Shown one piece after another: positions 17,382 through 26,334 of a stretch of 64,000 nucleotides of DNA. Numbering within the stretch: the first letter of the stretch is position 1; the number at the start of each line of letters is the position of its first letter. Source of the DNA: Nocardioides sp. zg-1230 (GTDB lineage Bacteria > Actinomycetota > Actinomycetes > Propionibacteriales > Nocardioidaceae); the NCBI RefSeq assembly GCF_013155335.1, contig NZ_JABJQZ010000001.1:868001-932000 (forward strand), given 5' to 3'. The position numbers were made by a program, and so were the translations under genes. A model generated the notes under the pieces. It saw nothing but the letters and a program-made list of their open reading frames with translations. It ran no database searches and was not told the origin of the DNA.

Positions 17382-18239
17382 GTGCCCGGCGACGATCTCG
17401 ACATCCGCAACGCCCCGACCGAGGCCGGCACCCGGCTCGAGGCGTGGCTGGCCGGGACTCGCGTGGGCGCGGCCACCGCCCGACCGGTCGAGCTGTTCGA
17501 GAACGAGCAGTTCTGTCACGTCGAGGTGGCTCAGCAGCACCGACGGTCGGGGATCGGCACGGCGCTGTACGCCGCACTCGACGAGCACGTCCCGCCCACC
17601 GAGGCCCTGATCACCCGCGTCCTGCACTCGCAGCCCGAGGCCGTCGGCTTCGTCGAGTCGATCGGCTCGGACCTGGTCGAGCACTGCCCGGCACCCCGGG
17701 TGGTGCCCGCATCCCCCGCGTGGCGTGCGTGGGCGGCCGCGCACCTCGCCCCGCCCGGGACGACCGTGGAGCCCAGCGACGCGGTGAGCGCCGGACAGGT
17801 GGATGAGGCCTTCGTGGACTGGTACGTCTGGGCGCACGAGATGATCGGTCCGCTCCGTCCCCGCGACGTCGTCGCGAGGGCAGCCGCCGGCACCGCCGCC
17901 GAGCTGGACCACCAGGTCTCCCGCCTGGTGCTGTGCGCCGGGCGCATCGCAGCCTTCAGCCTCGTCTTCCAGGACGCACCCGACGGGCTGCAGCGGATCA
18001 TCGCCGAGACCACCCGGGTCGAGGAGCCCAACGGGCCCTCCCTGGTGGCAGCGGCGCTGGCCGCCACCCTCGAAGCCTGCGCCCGACGCGGCGACGAGCT
18101 GGTCGAGCTGGAGGGCCGGACCATCGACCCCCACCTGCCTGCCGTGCTGGCGACCTTCCCTGCGCACGACTCCGCGCCGATGAGCGTCGTACGCCTGCAC
18201 CGCCCGTCCCATGACGCCGGCGGCGCCGAGGCGCCCTGA
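17382..18239 (+). CDS. GNAT-family acetyltransferase, duplicated domain
   Basis: A 285-residue protein with an acetyl-CoA-binding signature HVEVAQQHRRSGIGTALYAA at about residues 45-65. A second, more degenerate GNAT-like half follows (RRIDs not conserved, but LVAAALAATLEACARRG resembles the second CoA helix). Such double-GNAT proteins in actinobacteria modify small molecules or antibiotics; the substrate is unknown. The GTG at 17382 is used. The stop is followed by a short gap and a convergent small gene. Confidence 0.75.
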   Translation: MPGDDLDIRNAPTEAGTRLEAWLAGTRVGAATARPVELFENEQFCHVEVAQQHRRSGIGTALYAALDEHVPPTEALITRVLHSQPEAVGFVESIGSDLVEHCPAPRVVPASPAWRAWAAAHLAPPGTTVEPSDAVSAGQVDEAFVDWYVWAHEMIGPLRPRDVVARAAAGTAAELDHQVSRLVLCAGRIAAFSLVFQDAPDGLQRIIAETTRVEEPNGPSLVAAALAATLEACARRGDELVELEGRTIDPHLPAVLATFPAHDSAPMSVVRLHRPSHDAGGAEAP

Positions 18240-18281
18240 CTCGAAGTTCGCCCGCAACACGAGTGAACTTCGAGCCTCCGG

Positions 18282-18542
18282 TCAGTCGGTCCGGTGTCCG
18301 CCGTCGACCTGCTCGGAAAACTCCTCCGCACCAGCGCCGCCCTCGTGGGCGCTCGAGTCGAGCCCGTCGGTGTCCACCGTGTCGCCGACCGTCGCGTTGC
18401 CCGCGGGCTCGGCGTCGAGCGCCCGTTGCCGGTCGGCGTCGCTGACCCGCTCGCCCGCGCCCGGAAAGACGGACTGCTCGGGGTGCTCCGCGTAGGGGTC
18501 GGGATGGGGGGACTCGGGCCCGGCCTGCTCGTCGCTCGTCAT
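18282..18542 (-). CDS. Small acidic hypothetical protein
   Basis: An 86-residue disordered, acidic protein (MTSDEQAGPESPHPDPYAEH..., ending EQVDGGHRTD) without membrane segment or known motif. The start is supported by TACGGT 7 nt before the ATG with no ribosome site, the leaderless arrangement seen repeatedly in this window. It shares a strand with the SPFH gene, separated by the long palindrome at 18594-18660. Confidence 0.55.
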   Translation of the reverse strand: MTSDEQAGPESPHPDPYAEHPEQSVFPGAGERVSDADRQRALDAEPAGNATVGDTVDTDGLDSSAHEGGAGAEEFSEQVDGGHRTD

Positions 18543-18593
18543 GACCTCGACCGTACGCCGACCGGCGTACGGCAGCGGACCTCCCCAGGGGTG

Positions 18594-18660
18594 GCGGTGA
18601 GTGGGGCAGGTTCCTACGACCGTATGAATCCGCCGACTTGGAACCTGCCCCACTCACCGC
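18594..18660. repeat. Long perfect palindrome, 21-bp arms
   Basis: Left arm 18594-18614 begins GCGGTGAGTGGGGCAGG. The right arm 18640-18660 is its exact reverse complement, leaving a 25-nt loop. The right arm abuts the stop codon of the SPFH gene. It may terminate that gene, but the arm length and the other members of this class suggest more than a simple terminator. Confidence 0.9.
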
Positions 18661-19365
18661 TCACTCCTCGCGGGAGGACGCGCGCGCCGACTGCACCAGC
18701 TCGACGCGCGAGCCCGGCGGGAGCGCCTGCACCAGCCGCAGCTGCGCGAGCGACGGGTGGTCGTCGAGCAGCTTGGCGCCGTTGGCCAGGGACCGCAGGG
18801 CCGCGGTCTCGGCCCGCGCCGCCTCGAGCTGGGCCTGCGCACGGTGGCGGCCCACGACGAGCTCGGCGTACGCCGCCCGCAGGTCCCCCGGCAGCACGAC
18901 GTCCTTGACGACGACGTCGACGAGCCGGATGCCGACCTCAGCCGCTGCGGACGCCGCCCGGTCGCGTACGCCGTCGGCGAGCCGGGTCCGCGGCGCCCGG
19001 ACGAGCGCCTCGGCGTCCTGCGAGGCGAGCACGTCGCGCAGGCCTAGCTGGACGGCGAGGTAGACCGCACCGACCGGGTCGCGGACGAGCTCGGTGAACG
19101 CCACCGGGTCGGCCACCGTCCAGCGGAAGACGGCCGACACCTTCGCGGTCACGCCGTCGGCCGTCAGCACCTCCTGCACCGGCACCAGGTCGATCCGCTC
19201 GCGCAGGTCGACGAGCTGGTGCTCGGCGCGCCTGCGTACGACGTGCCGGCCGGGGCCGAGGACGACGGTGGGCTCGCCGTCGCGGCGCTCGAGGAGGGCC
19301 TCCCACGGCTGCACGGTGCAGCTGTTCAGGAACAGGAGCTTGAGGGACATGAGATCGAGTGACAT
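18661..19365 (-). CDS. SPFH/band-7 domain protein (slipin-like)
   Basis: A 234-residue SPFH-domain protein. The central domain (about residues 30-180) contains VLTADGVTAKVSAVFRWTV and IRLVDVVVKDVVLPGDL, typical of slipins and stomatins, followed by a coiled-coil (AQAQLEAARAETAALRSLAN). The usual N-terminal membrane helix is reduced to a short hydrophobic stretch (LKLLFLNSC), so it may associate with membranes peripherally. No NfeD partner is present. GGAGG precedes the ATG. Family members scaffold membrane microdomains or proteases. Confidence 0.8.
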   Translation of the reverse strand: MSLDLMSLKLLFLNSCTVQPWEALLERRDGEPTVVLGPGRHVVRRRAEHQLVDLRERIDLVPVQEVLTADGVTAKVSAVFRWTVADPVAFTELVRDPVGAVYLAVQLGLRDVLASQDAEALVRAPRTRLADGVRDRAASAAAEVGIRLVDVVVKDVVLPGDLRAAYAELVVGRHRAQAQLEAARAETAALRSLANGAKLLDDHPSLAQLRLVQALPPGSRVELVQSARASSREE

Positions 19366-19729
19366 GGGCGGACCTCCTTCGCGGAGAGCGGTGGTGGGCG
19401 GATGGGACGGATCGACCGGGGTGGCGGCCGGCGACCACGGCGGCGGGCGGGGACAGGAGCCGTCGTGCTGACCGGATCCGCCTCAGGGCTCGTCGTCGTG
19501 ACACATCACCGGCCACCACCCGTGAGAGGAGTGAGAGTCGAACTCACAGGAGTGAACAGCTCCGATACCAGTGCCTGTGCAGGGCGTGGTGGCGAGGTAC
19601 GACGCGCGGAACGGGGCCCGGAACTCCGGCCCCGCCGCTGATCTCGCCTTGGACGAGGCTAGACGCCGCGGGCCTCGTGCCGCACCTGGTTTTCGGCGGC
19701 CTGTCGGTCCGCCCGGCCACAATGGCGGG
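19366..19729. other. Intergenic region between SPFH and Pol IV genes
   Basis: A 364-nt gap between divergent genes. It contains a hairpin GTGAG-TTCGACT-CTCAC (minus strand, 19531-19547) that looks exactly like a tRNA T-arm, but no matching D-arm or acceptor stem was found. No gene is supported. The Pol IV start has CACAAT 6 nt upstream, fitting a leaderless promoter. Confidence 0.5.
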
Positions 19730-20770
19730 GTGCGTCACTGGGTGCTCCACGTCGACATGGACCAGTTCCTGGTCGCCGTCGAGCTCCTGCGCCGGCCCGA
19801 GCTGGTGGGGCTGCCGGTGGTGGTGGGCGGTCGCGGCGACCCGACCGAGCGGGCAGTGGTGTCGACGGCGTCCTACGAGGCCCGCGCGCACGGCGTACGC
19901 AGCGGGCTGGCGCTCAAGCTGGCCAAGCGGCGCTCGCCCGACGCGGTGTTCCTGCCGGTCGACTTCCCGGTGTACGAGGAGGCGTCGGCGCGGGTGATGG
20001 AGACCTTGCGCGCGACGCCGGGCGCGGTGGTCGAGGTGCTCGGGTGGGACGAGGCGTTCGTCGGCGTCGAGACCGACGACCCGGTCGCCACCGCCCGGCA
20101 GGTGCAGGCGGCGGTGCTCGAGGCGACCGCGCTGCACTGCTCGGTCGGCATCGGCGACACGCTGGTCCGCGCCAAGATCGCGACCGACTTCGGCAAGCCG
20201 CAGGGCGTCTTCCAGCTCACCCGCGACAACTGGATGGAGGTCATGGGCAGGCGCCCGACGACCGCGCTGTGGGGCGTCGGCACCAGGATCGGTGGGCGGC
20301 TGGAGGCGATCGGCATCCGCACCGTGGCCGACCTCGCCGGCGCCGCCGACGAGGCGCTCGTCGCCGCGTTCGGGCCGACCAATGGTCCCCACCTCGGCCG
20401 CCTCGGTCGTGGCGGCGGGCGGTCCCGCCCTGACGACACCCCGTGGGTGGCGCGGGCCCACGGTCGCGAGACGACCTACCAGGCCGACCTCACCACGCCC
20501 GACGACGTACGCACCGCGCTCCGCGAGCTGGCCGCGCGGGTCGTCGACGACGTGCGCAAGGAGGAGCGGGCGGTGCAGCGGGTGCACCTCAAGATCCGCT
20601 TCGCGCCGTTCTTCACCTTCACCCGCATCCGCAAGCTCCCCGAGGCGACGTACGACGTCGAGGTGATCGCGCAGACGGCCTTCGAGCTCTACCTCGCCTT
20701 CGAGGACGACCGCCCGGTGCGACTGCTCGGGGTGCGCGGGGAGATGGTGCCGCCCGACGGCGGCTACTGA
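19730..20770 (+). CDS. dinB: Y-family DNA polymerase IV-like
   Basis: A 346-residue Y-family polymerase. The N-terminus HVDMDQFLVAVE supplies the first metal-binding Asp, SYEARAHGVRSG is the finger region, and GWDEAFVGV replaces the usual SIDEAY while keeping the catalytic Asp-Glu. GIGDTLVRAKIATDFGKPQG is the palm/thumb motif, and the little-finger domain follows (to 346). It should be able to bypass damaged bases. The divergent GWDEAF motif places it in an actinobacterial side branch of DinB proteins. The GTG at 19730 is preferred over the out-of-frame ATG at 19722. Confidence 0.85.
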   Translation: MRHWVLHVDMDQFLVAVELLRRPELVGLPVVVGGRGDPTERAVVSTASYEARAHGVRSGLALKLAKRRSPDAVFLPVDFPVYEEASARVMETLRATPGAVVEVLGWDEAFVGVETDDPVATARQVQAAVLEATALHCSVGIGDTLVRAKIATDFGKPQGVFQLTRDNWMEVMGRRPTTALWGVGTRIGGRLEAIGIRTVADLAGAADEALVAAFGPTNGPHLGRLGRGGGRSRPDDTPWVARAHGRETTYQADLTTPDDVRTALRELAARVVDDVRKEERAVQRVHLKIRFAPFFTFTRIRKLPEATYDVEVIAQTAFELYLAFEDDRPVRLLGVRGEMVPPDGGY

Positions 20771-20780
20771 GGCCGACAGT

Positions 20781-20815
20781 GGAGCGCACGGCCGGTAGGT
20801 CGGGCCGCGCGCTCC
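20781..20815. terminator. Bidirectional terminator after dinB
   Basis: GGAGCGCaCGGCC and GGCCGcGCGCTCC pair with one mismatch between the convergent dinB and ABC permease genes. Confidence 0.65.
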
Positions 20816-20837
20816 CCGGTCGGACAGCAGGGTCGGG

Positions 20838-23381
20838 CTACTCCGTGGCGATGGCGTCGAGCACCTTCATCCGCGAGGCGCGGACGGCCGGGACGATCGC
20901 GGCGAGGACGCCGAACACGACGGCGATCACGAGGAAGACCACGAGCGAGCCGAGCGGCAGGGACAGGACGGTGAGGTCCTCCTTGAGCGACTCGCGCAGC
21001 GCGACCCCGATCAGCAGCCCGACCGCCAGGCCGAGCACCGCGCCGAGCACCGCGATGGCGATCGACTCGAGGGTGATCATCCGCCGCAGGCGGCGCCGCG
21101 ACAGGCCGACCGCCCGGAGCAGCCCCACCTCGCGGGTCCGCTCGATCACGCTGAGGCCGAGGGTGTTGACGATGCCGATGACCGCGATGATCACCGCCAG
21201 GGCGAGCAGGCCGTAGATCAGGAACAGCAGCTGGTTGACCTGCTGCTTGATCAGCTCGGCGAAGCCCTCCTTGTCCTGCACGGTGACGACCGGGATGTCC
21301 GCGACGACCTCGTCGAGCGCCGCCTGCACCTCGTCGACGTCGGCGCCCTCGGCGACGTTGATGCTGAGCGTGCTGTCGTTGCGCCGCAGCCCGGCGTCCT
21401 CCAGGACCCCGAGGGGCATGGTGACGCCGCTGGTGATCGGGGTGTCCTCGAAGACGCCGACGACCTCGAGGTCGACGGTCTGACCGCCCGGGAACGCCAC
21501 CGGCAGTGTCGTACCGACGTCGGCGTCGAGCTCACCGGCCGTCGACTCGCTGAGGATGGTCTGGTCGCCGCGCATCTGCTGCGTGCCGCGTCGCATGTCG
21601 AGCTCGTAGATCTCGGCGAACTCGTCGTCGACGCCCGCCACGAAGCTCTGGTCCTGCTTGACCAGCGCCACCGATCCCTGCATCCGCGAGATCGTGCCGA
21701 CGCCGTCGACCTCGGCCATCTCGTCGCCGATCTTCGTGGGGAAGCCCTGGAAGCTCGGCGACTGCACCAGGAAGTCGCTGCGGAACTCCTGGTCGACGAG
21801 CTCGTCGTTGGTCGCACTGAGCGAGGAGGCGAGCACGCCGACGGCCGACACCACGGCGAGGCCGATCATCAGGGCAGACGCGGTGGCGCCCGTACGCCGC
21901 GGGTTGCGCAGCGCGTTCTCACCGGCGAGCTTGCCCGCGGTGCCGAAGACCTTGCCGAAGACCGTCCGGCAGGCCAGCAGCACCGGCCGACCGAGCACCG
22001 GCGCCATCACGGCGACCGTGATCACCCAGATCACCGAGCCCGCGCCGATCCACGCCGCGTCCGCCCCGGGCGCGCCGACCAGGCCGGCGGCCATGAGCGC
22101 GGCCCCGACGAGGAGGGCGAGCGTGCCGAGGACGAGCCGTCGGCGACCGAGCGCCTTCTCCTGCACCACGAGGTCGTCGCGGAGGGCGGCGACCGGCGGC
22201 ACCTTCGCGGCGCGTCGGGCCGGCACGAAGGCCGCGACCATCGTCACGCTGATGCCGACGACGTACGCCGCGATGATCGTCGTGGGCGTCAGCACCAGCA
22301 CGTCGCCGGCGATGTCGAGACCCTGCGCGCGGAACACCGCGGCGAGCCCGCGGGAGAGGCCGAGCCCCAGAAGCAGCCCCAGCGTCGAGCCGAGCAGGGC
22401 CATCAGGAAGGCCTCGATGAGGACCGACCGCGTCACCTGGCGCCGGCTCGCGCCGAGGGCGCGCAGCAGCGCCGACTCGCGGACCCGCTGCGAGACGAGG
22501 ATGGAGAAGGTGTTGAAGATGATGAAGGCGCCCACGACGATCGCGATCACCGCGAAGGCGATCAGGAAGTAGCCGATGACGTCGAGGAACTGGCCGATCT
22601 GCTCGTCGGACTCGTCGATCACCTCCTGCCCGGTGACGGCGGTGAAGCCCTCGGGAAGGACGGTCTTGGCGGCGTCGGCGAGCTCGGTCTGGCTGACCCC
22701 CTCGGCGGCCGTGAGGGCCACCGTGGTGAAGGCGTCCTCGCCGTCGAGGAAGACGTCCTGGGCCTGGCTGGTCTCGAGCAGCGCCAGCGTGGCACCGGCG
22801 GTGCCGCCACCGTTGAAGTTGGAGGTGCCGACCAGCTCGAACCGCTGGCGCAGGTCGCCGACGGGCAGCAGCAGCGTCACCTCGTCGCCGATCTCGTAGC
22901 CGCCGCGCTCGGCGGACGAGGCGTCGAGGTTGATCTGGCCGGGCGCGTCGGGCCACTCGCCCGACTCGAGGATCAGGATCGGGTCACCGGCGACGTTGAC
23001 GCTGTCGTAGTAGTTGAAGACCAGCGTGGGGGCGCCGGTGCCGCCGACGAGCTTGCCGTCCTCGCCGAGGAGGTAGGCACCCACGCCGTCGACGGAGCCG
23101 TCGGCGGCGGCGACCTCGGGCAGCTCGCCCAGCCGGTCGACGACCTGCGGCTCCACGAGCTTGGTCGTGCCGGCCCCCGAGGCCTGGAACGACACCTCGC
23201 CCTCGGTGCGTACGAGCGCGTCGGAGGTGGAGCCCTCGATGATGTTGTCGAAGGTGGAGCCGAGGCCGTGGCTGAAGGTGAGGACGCCGGCGAGGAAGCC
23301 GATGCCGAGCACGATCGCCAGCGTGCTCATCACCAGGCGGACCTTGCGGGCCACCAGGTTGCGCCAGGTGAGCCGGAGCAC
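20838..23381 (-). CDS. ABC transporter permease, FtsX/MacB type
   Basis: An 847-residue permease with two FtsX-like repeats. The N-terminal membrane helix (VRLVMSTLAIVLGIGFLAGV) and large extracytoplasmic domain (about 45-260) precede three helices (about 265-390). A second helix pair, another external domain and a final three-helix block (about 715-835, with TREVGLLRAVGLSRRRLRRM) follow. Such permeases work with a LolD/MacB-type ATPase to move lipoproteins, peptides or lipids, or to transmit force across the membrane. The ATPase gene ends only 3 nt upstream, so they form one operon and complex. Confidence 0.9.
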   Translation of the reverse strand: MLRLTWRNLVARKVRLVMSTLAIVLGIGFLAGVLTFSHGLGSTFDNIIEGSTSDALVRTEGEVSFQASGAGTTKLVEPQVVDRLGELPEVAAADGSVDGVGAYLLGEDGKLVGGTGAPTLVFNYYDSVNVAGDPILILESGEWPDAPGQINLDASSAERGGYEIGDEVTLLLPVGDLRQRFELVGTSNFNGGGTAGATLALLETSQAQDVFLDGEDAFTTVALTAAEGVSQTELADAAKTVLPEGFTAVTGQEVIDESDEQIGQFLDVIGYFLIAFAVIAIVVGAFIIFNTFSILVSQRVRESALLRALGASRRQVTRSVLIEAFLMALLGSTLGLLLGLGLSRGLAAVFRAQGLDIAGDVLVLTPTTIIAAYVVGISVTMVAAFVPARRAAKVPPVAALRDDLVVQEKALGRRRLVLGTLALLVGAALMAAGLVGAPGADAAWIGAGSVIWVITVAVMAPVLGRPVLLACRTVFGKVFGTAGKLAGENALRNPRRTGATASALMIGLAVVSAVGVLASSLSATNDELVDQEFRSDFLVQSPSFQGFPTKIGDEMAEVDGVGTISRMQGSVALVKQDQSFVAGVDDEFAEIYELDMRRGTQQMRGDQTILSESTAGELDADVGTTLPVAFPGGQTVDLEVVGVFEDTPITSGVTMPLGVLEDAGLRRNDSTLSINVAEGADVDEVQAALDEVVADIPVVTVQDKEGFAELIKQQVNQLLFLIYGLLALAVIIAVIGIVNTLGLSVIERTREVGLLRAVGLSRRRLRRMITLESIAIAVLGAVLGLAVGLLIGVALRESLKEDLTVLSLPLGSLVVFLVIAVVFGVLAAIVPAVRASRMKVLDAIATE

Positions 23382-23384
23382 CGC

Positions 23385-24173
23385 TCAGCCCACCTTCTCG
23401 TCGGAGCTGGACGCAGCGGCGGCGGACAGGGCGCCCATCCGCTCGAGGATCGCGTCGCGGTCGGGGCTGCGCAGCTCGTCCACGACCTTGCCGTCGGCGA
23501 GGAACAGGACCCGGTCGCTGTACGACGCCGCGACGGGGTCGTGCGTGACCATGACGACCGTCTGGCCGAACTCGTCGACGCTGCGGCGCAGGAAGCCGAG
23601 CACCTCCGCGGAGCTGGTGGAGTCGAGGTTGCCGGTGGGCTCGTCGGCGAACACGATCGAGGGACGGCTCACCAGCGCGCGGGCGCAGGCCACGCGCTGC
23701 TGCTGGCCGCCCGACATCTCGCTGGGGCGGTGACCCAGCCTCGGGCGCAGGCCGACGGCGTCGATGACCTGGTCGAACCACGCCTGGTCGGCCTTCTTCC
23801 CTGCCAGGTCGAGTGGCAGCAGGATGTTCTCCTTCGCCGTCAGGGTCGGCACCAGGTTGAACGCCTGGAAGACGAACCCGATCCGGTCGCGGCGCAGGTT
23901 GGTCAGCGCCTTGTCCTTCAGGTTGCCCAGCGAGGTGCCGTCGACGACGGCTTCCCCGGACGTGGGCGTGTCCAGCGCCGCCAGGCAGTGCATCAGCGTG
24001 GACTTCCCGGACCCCGAGGGCCCCATGATGGCGGTGAACTCCCCCTTCATCAGGTCGACGGTCACGCCGTCAAGGGCCCGGACCTCGGCCTCCTCCGACC
24101 CGTAGACCTTCACCAGGTCCCGTGCACTTGCCGCGACGCCCTGCGGCGCCCCTCCCGTGGGCTGCTCAGTCAT
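23385..24173 (-). CDS. ABC transporter ATPase, MacB/LolD type
   Basis: A 262-residue ATPase with Walker A GPSGSGKST, Q-loop FVFQAFNLVP, signature LSGGQ-like MSGGQQQR, Walker B IVFADEPTGNLD and the H-loop MVTHD. It powers the FtsX-type permease encoded 3 nt downstream. The ATG at 24173 is chosen. CAGACT lies 7 nt before it and there is no ribosome site, consistent with a leaderless start. An alternative upstream start would add 16 residues. Confidence 0.93.
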   Translation of the reverse strand: MTEQPTGGAPQGVAASARDLVKVYGSEEAEVRALDGVTVDLMKGEFTAIMGPSGSGKSTLMHCLAALDTPTSGEAVVDGTSLGNLKDKALTNLRRDRIGFVFQAFNLVPTLTAKENILLPLDLAGKKADQAWFDQVIDAVGLRPRLGHRPSEMSGGQQQRVACARALVSRPSIVFADEPTGNLDSTSSAEVLGFLRRSVDEFGQTVVMVTHDPVAASYSDRVLFLADGKVVDELRSPDRDAILERMGALSAAAASSSDEKVG

Positions 24174-24289
24174 GGGACGAAGTCTGGCAGGGGCCTCCGA
24201 CGCGCGGCCATGGGATAACACCCGCAGCCGACCCTGACATCTGTCAGGGTCGGGTCGGGGTCTGGACCACTGGCCCTAGGTTGTCCTGC

Positions 24290-24892
24290 GTGGGAGACGT
24301 CGCCGCGGGCCTGCTGACCGGGCTGTCCCTGATCGTGGCGATCGGCGCCCAGAACGCGTTCGTGCTCCGGCAGGGACTGCGCCGCAGCCACGTCGGACTG
24401 GTGGTCGCGATCTGCGCGCTCTCCGACGTCGTGCTCATCCTCGCGGGCGTCGCCGGCATCGGCGTCCTCGTCGACCGCGCGCCGTGGGCGGTCGAGGTGG
24501 TCCGCTGGCTCGGCGTCGCGTTCCTGACCCTGTACGGCGTGACGTCGCTGCTGCGGGCCCGGCGCCCACAGGTGCTCGACGCGGGCGACGGAGTGGTCGA
24601 GGCGCGCCGCGGCGTGGTCGCGCGCGCCGTCGCGCTGACCTGGCTCAACCCGCACGTCTACCTCGACACCGTGCTCCTGCTCGGGTCCATCGCCGGCACC
24701 CACGGGACGCCCGGGCGCTGGTGGTTCGCGCTCGGGGCGTGCGTGGCGAGCATCGGGTGGTTCGCCGGTCTCGGGTACGGCGCCCGGCTGGCCGCCCCGC
24801 GCCTCGCGAGCCCCCGCGCGTGGCAGGTGCTCGACGTGCTGATCGGCCTGGTGATGCTGGCGATCGCCGTACGCCTGGCGCTCGGCAGCTGA
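24290..24892 (+). CDS. LysE/ArgO-family amino acid exporter
   Basis: A 200-residue membrane protein with six predicted helices. The hallmark IGAQNAFVLRQGLRR lies near the N-terminus and LTWLNPHVYLDTVLL in the middle, as in LysE and ArgO, which export lysine and arginine. The LysR-type regulator usually next to lysE/argO is absent. The GTG at 24290 lies 7 nt after TAGGTT, a textbook leaderless promoter for this window. The gene diverges from the ABC transporter operon and is followed by a long palindrome. Confidence 0.9.
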   Translation: MGDVAAGLLTGLSLIVAIGAQNAFVLRQGLRRSHVGLVVAICALSDVVLILAGVAGIGVLVDRAPWAVEVVRWLGVAFLTLYGVTSLLRARRPQVLDAGDGVVEARRGVVARAVALTWLNPHVYLDTVLLLGSIAGTHGTPGRWWFALGACVASIGWFAGLGYGARLAAPRLASPRAWQVLDVLIGLVMLAIAVRLALGS

Positions 24893-24939
24893 GCGTCGTA
24901 CGTCCTCGGCCGCGGGGGCGGTCCAGCCCCCCCCCGCCG

Positions 24940-25006
24940 GGGGTAGTCCAGTGACGTTTGGTCGTTCTCACGGCCTGGGGACGACCGTTTCCCACTGGAC
25001 TACCCC
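24940..25006. repeat. Long palindrome, GGGGTAGTCCAGTG stem
   Basis: Arms GGGGTAGTCCAGTG (24940-24953) and CACTGGACTACCCC (24993-25006) flank a 39-nt loop that has its own GGTCGT/ACGACC pairing. The same stem recurs at 48945-49013 with a related loop. It lies 47 nt after the exporter's stop. Confidence 0.9.
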
Positions 25007-25037
25007 GCGTGGGCCGGCGAGGGCAGATGATGGCGTG

Positions 25038-25451
25038 ATGAGCGACCGGAAGACGAAGCCGAACGACGCCTCGGTCGAGGAGGTCATCGACGCCGCGGCG
25101 GACGAGCGGCGGCGCGACGACGCGCGCGAGGTGCTCGACCTGATGCGCGAGGTGACCGGTGCGGAGCCGGTGGTCTGGGGATCGTCGATGATCGGCTTCG
25201 GCCGCCAGCCCTACACGACGGCCGACGGCAAGGAGCGCGAGTGGTTCGCCGTCGGGCTCGCGCCGCGCAAGGCCGCCCTCACCCTCTACGGACTGACGTT
25301 CTACGGCTCCAACGAGGACCTGCTCGAGCGGCTCGGCCCGCACACCACCGGCAAGGGCTGCGTGTACGTCAAGCGCGTGGCCGACCTCGACCGCGCGGTG
25401 CTCACCGAGATGGTCGACCGCGCCTGGCGGGAGAACCATCACCCGGCGTGA
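25038..25451 (+). CDS. DUF1801-family protein
   Basis: A 137-residue soluble protein of the DUF1801/YdhG-like fold. The family pattern is visible in WGSSMIGFGRQPYTTADGKE (residues 48-67), LTLYGLTFYG and the C-terminal GKGCVYVKRVADLD. Family function is unresolved; the fold resembles iron-chaperone frataxin-like proteins in Firmicutes, but no metal-binding acidic ridge is evident here. The ATG at 25038 is the natural start. Confidence 0.8.
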   Translation: MSDRKTKPNDASVEEVIDAAADERRRDDAREVLDLMREVTGAEPVVWGSSMIGFGRQPYTTADGKEREWFAVGLAPRKAALTLYGLTFYGSNEDLLERLGPHTTGKGCVYVKRVADLDRAVLTEMVDRAWRENHHPA

Positions 25452-25459
25452 GGCGCCGG

Positions 25460-25651
25460 TCAGGAGTCCTGCGGCGCCCGGGTCATCTCGGCCGCCTCGC
25501 GGGCGACGGCCTCGTCGTGCCGGGCGTGGAGCCGCTCGCGTACCTCCGACGGCTCGTAGTGGCGGCGTACCCGCTCGTCGCGGGCGACGGCGGCACCGGT
25601 GGCGACCCCGGCCAGGATGCCGGCCAGGCCGACCCACTTCCACACGCGCAT
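25460..25651 (-). CDS. Small single-helix membrane protein
   Basis: A 63-residue protein with one hydrophobic segment at the N-terminus (VGLAGILAGVATGAAVA) and a charged cytoplasmic helix (YEPSEVRERLHARHDEAVAREAAEM). TACGCT lies 7 nt before the ATG without a ribosome site, supporting a real, leaderless gene. The function is unknown. It converges with the DUF1801 gene 8 nt away. Confidence 0.6.
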   Translation of the reverse strand: MRVWKWVGLAGILAGVATGAAVARDERVRRHYEPSEVRERLHARHDEAVAREAAEMTRAPQDS

Positions 25652-25701
25652 GGGGCCGAGCGTAGCGGGGCGGACGTGCGTCGATCGTGCAGACTGCGCG
25701 C

Positions 25702-26334
25702 ATGACCTCGGCCCTCACCCTCGACCAGGCGGTGGACCTGACCCGCAGCGGCGACATCTGGTTGTTCCGCGGCCGCCGGGCGCCGGACCGTGCCATCCGT
25801 GCGGTCACGAACTCGCCGGTCAACCACGTCGGGATGGCGGTGGTCGTCGACGACCTGCCGCCGCTGATCTTCCACGCCGAGCTCGGCAAGAAGCAGCTCG
25901 ACGTCTGGACCGGCGCCCACCACCGCGGCGTCCAGCTCCACGACCTGCGCGACGCGGTCGCCCGCTGGCAGGCCGAGTACGACCAGGACGCCTGGGTGCG
26001 CCAGCTCAGCCCGGAGATCGGCCGCGACGAGGAGGACGGCATGCTGCGCGCGATCGCCCGGCTCGACGGGGTCTCCTTCCCCAGCCTCACCCGGCTCGGC
26101 GCGCGCTGGCTGCGGGGCCGCGACGCGTACGTCCCGCACCGCAAGCGCGGGCAGCGGGTCACGCCGGAGGCCGCGTTCTGCGCCGAGATCGTGGCCACCT
26201 GCTACATCGAGATGGGCATCCTGCGCGACGACCGCCGCGCGACCTGGTACGACCCGGGCAAGTTCTGGAGCGGTGACTACCTGCCCATCTCGGACGGCTG
26301 GACGCTCGGCAAGGAGGTCGGCATCAGCCGCTGA
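25702..26334 (+). CDS. Permuted NlpC/P60-like (YiiX-type) protein
   Basis: A 210-residue protein with the pattern of circularly permuted papain-like hydrolases (YiiX/YebB group). It has a strand with GDIWLFRG, then the catalytic His in NHVGMAV (about residue 45), then the nucleophile Cys in AFCAEIVATCY near the C-terminus. These act on peptide, amide or lipid bonds; no export signal is present, so it is probably cytoplasmic. CAGACT sits 6 nt before the ATG at 25702. Its last 11 bases overlap the convergent WYL regulator gene. Confidence 0.65.
   Translation: MTSALTLDQAVDLTRSGDIWLFRGRRAPDRAIRAVTNSPVNHVGMAVVVDDLPPLIFHAELGKKQLDVWTGAHHRGVQLHDLRDAVARWQAEYDQDAWVRQLSPEIGRDEEDGMLRAIARLDGVSFPSLTRLGARWLRGRDAYVPHRKRGQRVTPEAAFCAEIVATCYIEMGILRDDRRATWYDPGKFWSGDYLPISDGWTLGKEVGISR

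Noticed and set aside
19526..19552. Possible tRNA gene (T-arm-like hairpin GTGAG-TTCGACT-CTCAC on the minus strand)
   Set aside because: Only the T-arm matches. A GGAG/CTCC stem with a GTT-bearing loop lies nearby but the variable region would be one base, and no D-arm or 7-bp acceptor stem could be found.
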